Shown here in pieces: positions 5,749-10,994 of a stretch of DNA of 10,994 nucleotides. A program made the translations under genes and the position numbers. The stretch spans positions 1-10,994 of the forward strand of contig CAZBQG010000148.1 in the NCBI GenBank assembly GCA_964493945.1. Reading direction: 5' to 3'. The stretch's first letter is position 1. Every line of letters begins with the position of its first letter. The stretch comes from CAZBQG01 sp964493945 (GTDB lineage Bacteria > Pseudomonadota > Alphaproteobacteria > Rhodospirillales > UBA2165). Under the pieces are notes generated by a model. That model saw only the letters and a list, made by a program, of their open reading frames with translations. It had not been told where the DNA came from and ran no database searches.

Positions 5749-7895
5749 GCAATAAATCCATGGATCCCGTAACATACCAAGTGGTGCGCAACCGGCTGAT
5801 CGCCGCCACTGAGGAAATGCGCATCGCCCTGCAAAGCGTTTCGGGCTCGCCCACGGTGACCGAGGCCTCGGATTTCTACACCGGGCTGTTCCTGGCCGAC
5901 GGCACCTTCGCCACCATGGGCTTCCAGGTCACCTTCGAAGCACCCCCCGTCTCCCAATCCATCAAATATTTGATTGCCGAGGGAAAAGTGGATATCCGCG
6001 ACGGCGACATGTTCGTCTGCAATGATCCATGGATCGGGGCGCTGCATCAGAACGACATCCAGATGGTCGGACCCATATTTCACGCGGGCGAGATCGTCGC
6101 CTGGGCCGGCGTCATGGCTCATCAGACCGATGTGGGCGGCATGGATTTCGCAAGCTGGTGCCCCAAGGCCAGCGAGGTTTACCAGGAAGGCCAGCGCATC
6201 CCCGGCGTGCGCCTGGTGGAACAAGGGGAAGTCCGGGGCGACATTCTGGATTTCATTCTTTCGGCGTCCCGCCTGCCGGCCCAGGTGGGGCTGGATTTGC
6301 GGGCCTTCATCGCCACCATCAATGTGGCCCGCGAACGGGTGGCGGACGCCATATCCCGCTATGGAATCCAGACTTTCAAATCGACCATGGCCCGCATGCT
6401 GGATCTGTCGGAAGCCCGCATGCTGGACCGGCTTTCTGATCTTCCAGACGGCGTGGTGCGGGCCAGGACCTTTATGGAACATGATGGCCATGCCAACCGG
6501 CTCTACCGGCTGGACCTAGTCATGACCAAAAAGGGCAGGGCGTTGAGTTTCGATTTTTCCGGCTCCAGCCCCCAGGCGCCGGGCTTCATCAATTGCACAA
6601 GGGCGGGGCTCATGGGGGCGGTAACCGGCGCCATTCTGCCGGTGATGGGCTGGGACGTGCCGTGGAATGCGGGGCTCATGCGCCCGGTCGATGTGATCGC
6701 GCCCGACGGCTTGATCTGCACGGCGCTTCATCCCGCCCCCGTCGGCGCGGCGACGGTGGAAGCGGTCTGGGCCCTTTGTCACCTATGCATGGGGGCGCTC
6801 AATAAGCTGATTGCGGCTTCGCCCGCCCTGGCCCACCGGGCCCAGGCGGTGAGCACGGGGACCATGGCGACGTTTAATTTGGGCGGCGTCAATCAATATG
6901 GCGAACGGTTCGGCTTTCACAGCCTGGACCCCCAGGCCGGCGGCGCCGGGGCCTATGCGAGCAAGGACGGCATGGCTGGCGGCGGTCCCATCAACAGCCC
7001 CATGCCGGCCATGGCCGATGTGGAAATCAACGAACGCTGGGCGCCCTTGCGTTATATCCATCGGCGCATCGCCACCGACAGCGGCGGGGCCGGCGCCTCC
7101 AAGGGCGGCGAGGGGGTGGAAATGGCCTTGACCCTGGGCGGCATCAAAGCGGCCAATGCCCTGGTCATGACCCATGGGCTGGAAGTGCCCAACGCCATGG
7201 GTCTGGGCGGCGGTTGGCCGGGCGCCACCGTCGGCCAGCGCTTTGGCAAGGGCGCGCTGGTGGGCGGTCGCTATCCCAAAGGCAGCCTGCCCCATAATCT
7301 GGTCCATATGGGTGGCGACTGGCAGGATATGGGCCCCAAACCCGGCCATGTGCCCATGACCAACCAGGATATTTTCCATACCTCCTGGCAGGGTGGCGGC
7401 GGCTGGGGTGATCCCCTGGACCGGGACCCGGCTAAGGTTACCGCCGATCTGGAACAAGAACTGATCACCAAGACCGCAGCCAAGCGGCTCTATGGGGTGG
7501 TGATTAGGAAGAGCAAATTGGATGCGCCCGCCACCCGCGCCGCCCGTAAGGCCATCAAACGGGACCGCATCGGGCGCGCGCCGAAGGCCGGAAAGGAAAC
7601 AAAATTCGACCATCCGTTAGGGGCCGGCATGGGTCTCATTCTCAAGGGCAAGAGCTGGCACGCCGCCTGCGCCTGCGGCCATCAACTGGCCAAGGGCTCG
7701 ACGGCATGGCGTTCCGGCGCGCTGGCCAAAACCGTCCGTCCCCCCAGCCTGGCCGCCCCCATGAAGCTGCACCGCCGCCTTTCAGCCACGGCATATTATT
7801 GCCCCGCCTGTGCCCGCCAACTGGCACTTGATATTGACGAAAAATCGACGGCCACGCTTGATGATCTGGAGCTTGATCTGGGTAGGGTGGTCTAA
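5745..7895 (+). CDS. Hydantoinase B / acetone carboxylase alpha-type subunit fused to a gamma-like zinc domain
   Basis: The 716-aa product pairs with the upstream HyuA. Residues 1 to about 588 are a complete HyuB domain, with NDPWIGALHQND (93-104), MAHQTDVGGMD (124-134), DSGGAGASKGG (445-455), PNAMGLGGGWPG (482-493) and GGGGWGDPLDRDPAKV (550-565). His101, Asp104 and His126 have the same spacing (+3, +25) as the metal ligands I recall for acetone carboxylase alpha (His150, Asp153, His175), so a metal site is likely. A basic linker (589-622) leads to a C-terminal segment (about 625-710) carrying Cys642-x-Cys644-GH and YYCPAC (Cys686, Cys689). This resembles the acetone carboxylase gamma subunit, normally a separate protein encoded next in line. 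The fusion favours a carboxylase-type complex over a simple hydantoinase. Start: ATG overlapping the HyuA stop. It converges with the protease gene at 5 bp. Confidence 0.92.
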   Translation: MSNKSMDPVTYQVVRNRLIAATEEMRIALQSVSGSPTVTEASDFYTGLFLADGTFATMGFQVTFEAPPVSQSIKYLIAEGKVDIRDGDMFVCNDPWIGALHQNDIQMVGPIFHAGEIVAWAGVMAHQTDVGGMDFASWCPKASEVYQEGQRIPGVRLVEQGEVRGDILDFILSASRLPAQVGLDLRAFIATINVARERVADAISRYGIQTFKSTMARMLDLSEARMLDRLSDLPDGVVRARTFMEHDGHANRLYRLDLVMTKKGRALSFDFSGSSPQAPGFINCTRAGLMGAVTGAILPVMGWDVPWNAGLMRPVDVIAPDGLICTALHPAPVGAATVEAVWALCHLCMGALNKLIAASPALAHRAQAVSTGTMATFNLGGVNQYGERFGFHSLDPQAGGAGAYASKDGMAGGGPINSPMPAMADVEINERWAPLRYIHRRIATDSGGAGASKGGEGVEMALTLGGIKAANALVMTHGLEVPNAMGLGGGWPGATVGQRFGKGALVGGRYPKGSLPHNLVHMGGDWQDMGPKPGHVPMTNQDIFHTSWQGGGGWGDPLDRDPAKVTADLEQELITKTAAKRLYGVVIRKSKLDAPATRAARKAIKRDRIGRAPKAGKETKFDHPLGAGMGLILKGKSWHAACACGHQLAKGSTAWRSGALAKTVRPPSLAAPMKLHRRLSATAYYCPACARQLALDIDEKSTATLDDLELDLGRVV

Positions 7896-7900
7896 GAGGG

Positions 7901-9081
7901 TCAACAAGGCGAGGAAATGCGCACGAAGCCCCAGCCCGAATATTTGTCCCAAGCCTTTTTGTCGCGGTCCTTGGCATGCTTGCGGAAATGCTGGCGGATC
8001 GGTTCTAGCTCCTTGATGCCCTTATATTTTATGAGCGCGGCGGTGAAGCCGGCCAGAATGGGAGAGGAAAAAGACGTGCCCAACATGGCCTTGCCGCCCC
8101 CCGGAACCACCGACCAGACGCGGACGCCGGGCGTGGTGAATTCCACATAAGGCCCAGCCGATGAAAATCTCGCGACCCTTCCCGATCCGTCCGATACGGC
8201 GACGGCGATCACCGGCTTGTAGGCGCCGGGATAGTTTTTCTTTTTGTTGAACGGCCCGTTATTGCCGGCGGAGGCAACCACGATAATGCCTTTTTCCGTA
8301 GCCTTGGCGACGGCCTTTTCGATCAGGATATTGGCCGAGCCGCCCAGGCTCATATTGATCACCTGGACCGCTGTTTGACCAGCCAACTGACCGCCATGAG
8401 GATGCTTCTGGCGCTGGCCCGGGGTTTACCGCTTCCCCGTTTGTGAAACACATTGCCCGCGAAAACCTGCGCTTCGGGCAACAGCCCGCCGAATTGGCCG
8501 GCGCCAATCAAGATAGAGGCCGCCGCCGTTCCGTGGGGGAAGGCGCCCGGTGTCTGGCCTTTCAGATGGAAAGAACGGAATTTCAGTTTGCGTCCCTTGA
8601 AGGCCGCATGTTTGGTGTCCACGCCGCCATCCACGACGCCGATGCGGATGCCCTTGCCGCAGCCGGGCTTGGCCCGGCCCCAACTGGTCAGGCGCCGGGA
8701 GGGATGGGCTTTCTGTCTCCGTTTTTTGCGCTTTCTGGCGTGCTGTTCGAAATGATGATGGATATCGGCGGCAACACCGGGATATTTTTTGCCGTGCAGA
8801 TGGCGGGCATGAAAGGGATGGGCGCCGTCGTCGATTTTAAGGTGGTAGAGCTTGGAGCCCAAACCTTCTAGATGCGTGATGTCGATGACCGAAAGCCCCA
8901 ATTCATGCAAATCAGCCACATATTCGGGTGGCGGATCGAGAACCAGAAGCTCGCCTGCGTGATGGGCCGCCTCGTCTGGGTGACGGGTGAGGCTTTCCAG
9001 CGGCGGTAAGGCCGTGCAGGCGCTGAGTGCCAAACAGATCACCGGCAGGCGGAGCCAAATTGATTTTCCAGAATTTATCAT
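7901..9081 (-). pseudogene. S8 (subtilisin-like) serine peptidase lipoprotein, frameshifted
   Basis: Two overlapping minus-strand frames together encode one S8 peptidase of about 395 aa. The first (from ATG 9081) has a lipoprotein signal, with basic residues Lys6 and Arg11, hydrophobic LPVICLALSA and lipobox LSAC (Cys22). The protein should therefore be exported and anchored to the membrane. A propeptide-like region (about 43-85) and a His/Lys/Arg-rich linker (about 90-130) follow. The catalytic Asp151 (VVDGGVD) and His183 (FPHGT) come next. After VSWL (231-234) the frame is lost and ends at 8359. The second frame resumes with VQVINMSLGG, SAGNNGP (oxyanion Asn) and GTSFSSP (catalytic Ser), ending at 7901. 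All catalytic residues survive but are split by a shift within about 8372-8386. An open frame also runs upstream of 9081, but the lipoprotein start is far more convincing. It could be a real pseudogene or an assembly error. Confidence 0.82.
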
Positions 9082-9187
9082 TTCAATCCATTTCCCAATG
9101 CATTCACCAAGGACTTTAGGCGAAAAGACCTTGACCACATAGCGAAAGGGGTGGATCAAATCGGCAGGCAATAAAGGGAGGCTCATA
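9082..9187. promoter_or_regulatory. Divergent spacer with imperfect dyad upstream of the oxidoreductase
   Basis: This 106-bp gap separates the protease and oxidoreductase starts. TTGACCAC (9131-9138) and GTGGATCAA (9151-9159) form an inverted repeat with one bulged base and a 12-nt spacer, a possible operator. TTGACC (9131-9136) is a fair -35 for the oxidoreductase, but the best -10 (TCAAAT, 9156-9161) is 19 bp away. GGGAGG (9176-9181) is a strong ribosome site for the ATG at 9188. I see no clear promoter for the protease. Confidence 0.3.
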
Positions 9188-10186
9188 ATGTTCAAAATCG
9201 TAATCGTTGGGACCGGCTGGTGGGGGATGGAACTGGGTAATGCGGCCCATTCCCTGACGGACAATGTTGAAGTGGGCGGATGCCATTCCCTGTCCCAGGA
9301 AGAATGCACCGAGTTCCAATCAAAATATGGCGGTAAGGTCTATGCGGATATGGATCATGTGTTGGACGATGACAGCGTGGATGCGGTCTTTCTGGCCACG
9401 CCCCACAGCCTTCATTGGACCCAGATCATGAACATTGCCAAGGCCGGCAAGCATGTTTTTTGCGAAAAGCCCCTGGCGCTCAGCGTCAGAACCGCTTCGG
9501 CCGCGATCCAATCATGCCACGAAAATTCCGTCGTTCTGGGCGTTGGGCATAACCGGCGATTTTCGCCGGTGGTGGAAAAAATGAAGGAAATGGTGGAGGC
9601 TGGCGAATGCGGCCAGATCATCCATGCCGAAGGGAATTATTCGGGCAATGGGGGGTTCAAATATGCACCTGATTATTGGCGTGCCCAGCGGGAAGAATTG
9701 CCGGGTGGCGGGCTGACGCCCATGGCCCTTCATGTGGTGGACAGCATGACCTGGATTCTAGGGCCCATCAAGCGCCTGGCCGCCCTGTCTAAAAGCCAGG
9801 CCGTGCCCATCAAACTGGATGACACCACGGCAGCGCTCTTTGAACTGAACAGCGGCGTCACGGCCTCATTGGGGACCCTGATGGCCGTGCCCCAGGCCAA
9901 TTATCTGAGAATTTACGGAACCAAGGTCAATCTGGAAGCCACGGGAAATTTCAGTCAATTGACCGTCACCAGGCTTGAGGCCAAGGGGCCGGAAGTTCTT
10001 CTTAAACTCGACGATGACCAAACCTTGCGCCGCGAAATCACCAATTTCCAGCAGGCCTGTACGGGCGGCGAGGTTTACCGGGTTCTCCCGGAAGAAGCCC
10101 TGCGCAACGTGGCGGTGGTCGAAGCCATCAAGAATTCCGCTGCGGCCGACGGCGCCTGGATGGATGTGGCCCAGGATGTGGTTTAG
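9188..10186 (+). CDS. Gfo/Idh/MocA-family NAD(P)-dependent oxidoreductase
   Basis: The 332-aa product matches the normal length of this family of cytoplasmic dehydrogenases, which oxidise or reduce sugars, cyclitols and related hydroxy compounds. The N-terminal Rossmann domain starts IVIVGTGWWG (4-13), with the GxGxxG dinucleotide motif. The strand AVFLATPHSLH (66-76) and the signature HVFCEKPLAL (89-98) follow, the latter with the family's EKP catalytic lysine. The C-terminal substrate domain has PGGGLTPMALHVVD; the final His and Asp are at the positions where the family usually has its catalytic His and following Asp. A strong GGGAGG lies 6 nt before the ATG. It is transcribed alone, away from the protease gene, and converges with the CMD-like gene at 3 bp. 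Link to the hydantoinase-type operon is only by proximity. The substrate is unknown. Confidence 0.9.
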   Translation: MFKIVIVGTGWWGMELGNAAHSLTDNVEVGGCHSLSQEECTEFQSKYGGKVYADMDHVLDDDSVDAVFLATPHSLHWTQIMNIAKAGKHVFCEKPLALSVRTASAAIQSCHENSVVLGVGHNRRFSPVVEKMKEMVEAGECGQIIHAEGNYSGNGGFKYAPDYWRAQREELPGGGLTPMALHVVDSMTWILGPIKRLAALSKSQAVPIKLDDTTAALFELNSGVTASLGTLMAVPQANYLRIYGTKVNLEATGNFSQLTVTRLEAKGPEVLLKLDDDQTLRREITNFQQACTGGEVYRVLPEEALRNVAVVEAIKNSAAADGAWMDVAQDVV

Positions 10187-10189
10187 GAA

Positions 10190-10744
10190 TTAGTCGAACG
10201 GTGACGATTCGCCGTCCGGCAGTTCGATATCAAAGACGGTGCAGGTCTGTCCCACCAGGGAATAGATGCCGCAAACGCTGATCAGTTCCACCAGGCCCAC
10301 CTCGCCCAACTGGTCCATGGCCTTTTTCTGCACTGCCTCGGAGATGGGGCGGCGCTCCAGGGTGGCACTGACGAAATCATAGACCGCTTCTTCGTCTTCT
10401 TTGGTGAAATCCGGGCGCTGCTCGTTGCGAAGCGCTTCCACTATATCCTCGGACAGCCCCGCCTTGACGCCGGCAACGGCGTGCAGTGCCCAGGCATATT
10501 TTGCCGACCAGAAGCGCACGGTGATGAGCATGCAAAGCTCGGCGATGCGGGGCGACAGGGATAATCCGCCCCCTGCTGCGAAATAAGCGCGGATTTCATC
10601 GAATATGCGGGCGAAGCCCGGATTGTGCAGATAAATGGCGGAAGGCCCGTTCAGCCGCCCGCCCAGCCGGCCGTAAATAAATTTGCCCGTTTCCAATTGC
10701 TCCCCCGCAGCACTTTCCAGACTTACCGGTTTTACCACGCCCAT
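10190..10744 (-). CDS. Carboxymuconolactone decarboxylase (CMD/AhpD-like) family protein
   Basis: The 184-aa product has the helical CMD/AhpD core. SPRIAELCMLITVRFWSAKYAWALHAV (in pieces: SPRIAEL 64-70, SAKYAWALH 80-88) is the family signature, followed by AGLSEDIVEAL (95-105). Glu69 and His88 lie 19 residues apart, as do Glu118 and His137 of mycobacterial AhpD. The positions of AhpD's two redox cysteines are alanines (Ala81, Ala84), so thiol peroxidase activity is unlikely. A decarboxylase or isomerase-like role on a ring-cleavage or lactone product is more plausible but not shown. The chosen ATG has a near-perfect AAAGGAG (10757-10751) 6 nt upstream; the open frame extends to 10846 without such a site. 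It converges with the oxidoreductase gene and may serve a related catabolic step. The function is assigned at family level only. Confidence 0.87.
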   Translation of the reverse strand: MGVVKPVSLESAAGEQLETGKFIYGRLGGRLNGPSAIYLHNPGFARIFDEIRAYFAAGGGLSLSPRIAELCMLITVRFWSAKYAWALHAVAGVKAGLSEDIVEALRNEQRPDFTKEDEEAVYDFVSATLERRPISEAVQKKAMDQLGEVGLVELISVCGIYSLVGQTCTVFDIELPDGESSPFD

Positions 10745-10807
10745 CTTTATCTCCTTTACCTGATCTCCGCTCCGCCCGATGGCACGCGGCTTGCGCCAAT
10801 TGCCAGC

Positions 10808-10836
10808 ACCATAGCAGTTCCTCTGAGGGATGGTAA
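10808..10836 (-). promoter_or_regulatory. Candidate promoter of the CMD-like gene
   Basis: On the minus strand TTACCA (10836-10831) and TATGGT (10813-10808) are 17 bp apart, each matching 4 of 6 sigma-70 consensus bases. The predicted leader to the ATG at 10744 would be about 57 nt, which is reasonable. The -35 candidate overlaps the nearer unit of the direct repeat at 10834-10855. Evidence is weak. Confidence 0.3.
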
Positions 10837-10855
10837 CCGGAAGCAATAACCGGAA
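10834..10855. repeat. 9-bp direct repeat upstream of the CMD-like gene
   Basis: TAACCGGAA occurs at 10834-10842 and again at 10847-10855, a perfect direct repeat with a 13-bp period. It lies next to and overlaps the candidate -35 of the CMD-like gene. This arrangement is typical of tandem activator sites, but no regulator can be named. Confidence 0.5.
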
Positions 10856-10883
10856 ACGTCTTGTTCAACCCGCGAAAGGCAAA

Positions 10884-10917
10884 CCTGTCCATGCCAAATC
10901 AAACCAAACCGGACAGG
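10884..10917. repeat. Inverted repeat in the right intergenic region
   Basis: CCTGTCC (10884-10890) and GGACAGG (10911-10917) are perfect 7-bp arms around a 20-nt spacer. The spacer contains three 5-bp units, CAAAT-CAAAC-CAAAC (10895-10909). It could be an operator or a long-looped hairpin upstream of the CMD-like gene. The rest of the 250-bp stretch from 10745 to the window end holds no convincing gene. Confidence 0.4.
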
Positions 10918-10938
10918 CGCCAGGAAAAGAGAAAACCG

Positions 10939-10978
10939 CCTCATACCAATTCCCAAAAAGAATCACCGATGGGCCCAT
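10939..10978 (-). repeat. Right copy of the 40-bp dispersed repeat
   Basis: The reverse complement matches bases 1-40 at 34 of 40 positions, so the two copies face each other across the window. This copy contains the perfect palindrome ATGGGCCCAT (10969-10978). Beyond it, ACCGATGG at 10965-10972 recurs at 10987-10994, the very end of the window, and CATACC at 10942-10947 recurs at 10984-10989. This suggests the repeat continues or is duplicated past the edge. Confidence 0.7.
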
Positions 10979-10994
10979 TCACGCATACCGATGG

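Noticed and set aside
5640..6491. 283-aa open frame on the minus strand inside the HyuA/HyuB genes
   Set aside because: It lies fully antisense to strongly conserved coding sequence, has no recognisable motif and is Gly/His/Ala-rich as expected from complemented GC-rich codons.
6783..7613. 276-aa open frame on the minus strand inside HyuB
   Set aside because: It is a shadow of HyuB with low-complexity composition, no domain signature and no credible ribosome site.
3646..7895. Naming the pair as true acetone carboxylase or N-methylhydantoinase
   Set aside because: Family features support either type of reaction. The gamma-like fusion leans to carboxylase, but substrate specificity cannot be read from sequence, so no gene symbol was given.
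8443..8871. 142-aa plus-strand open frame within the protease region
   Set aside because: It is antisense to the S8 peptidase's catalytic Asp/His region and shows no family features.
8359..9309. Protease treated as two separate genes, with the first starting upstream at 9309 or 9186
   Set aside because: The two frames complete one S8 domain. The lipoprotein signal starts at 9081, and longer starts would overlap the oxidoreductase gene.
10756..10956. 66-aa minus-strand open frame upstream of the CMD-like gene
   Set aside because: No ribosome site or family signature; it covers the direct repeat, dyad and likely promoter, so it is better explained as intergenic DNA.

Overview
The window looks like a piece of a GC-rich proteobacterial chromosome, most likely an alphaproteobacterium near the Rhodospirillales. 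That placement is an inference from codon style, Shine-Dalgarno usage and gene types; there is no rRNA or other marker gene to confirm it. I see no phage, transposase, CRISPR, tRNA or rRNA.

Layout, left to right. (1) A 40-bp repeat copy lies at the left edge, followed by a hairpin and a minus-strand class I SAM-dependent methyltransferase of the kind found in glycan clusters (101-778). (2) After a 167-bp divergent spacer comes a plus-strand block of four genes: an alpha/beta hydrolase (946-1782), a CocE/NonD-type S15 hydrolase (1844-3640), a hydantoinase A/acetone carboxylase beta-type ATPase subunit (3646-5748) and a hydantoinase B/acetone carboxylase alpha-type subunit (5745-7895). The last ends in a four-cysteine domain resembling the acetone carboxylase gamma subunit. 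The last three genes are tightly packed (5-nt gap, then a 4-bp ATGA overlap). A 20-bp dyad fitting the FNR/FixK pattern TTGAY-N4-RTCAA sits just before the second gene. (3) A minus-strand S8 (subtilisin-like) lipoprotein peptidase (7901-9081) is broken by a one-base-type frameshift in mid catalytic domain. (4) A plus-strand Gfo/Idh/MocA oxidoreductase (9188-10186) converges 3 bp away from a minus-strand carboxymuconolactone-decarboxylase-like gene (10190-10744). (5) The right intergenic region has a direct repeat, a dyad and, at its edge, an inverted second copy of the left-edge repeat (34 of 40 bases identical).

The core is probably a small catabolic module. HyuA plus HyuB-gamma would use ATP to activate and carboxylate a carbonyl substrate, or to open an amide or lactam ring. 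The two hydrolases would act before or after it. The oxidoreductase and CMD-like protein may supply redox or ring-processing steps, but they lie beyond the protease and are not proven to be linked. The substrate cannot be read from sequence. The most unusual points are the HyuB-gamma fusion, the apparent loss of canonical catalytic residues in both hydrolases and of the cysteines in the CMD-like protein, the FNR-like dyad, the protease frameshift and the terminal inverted repeats.
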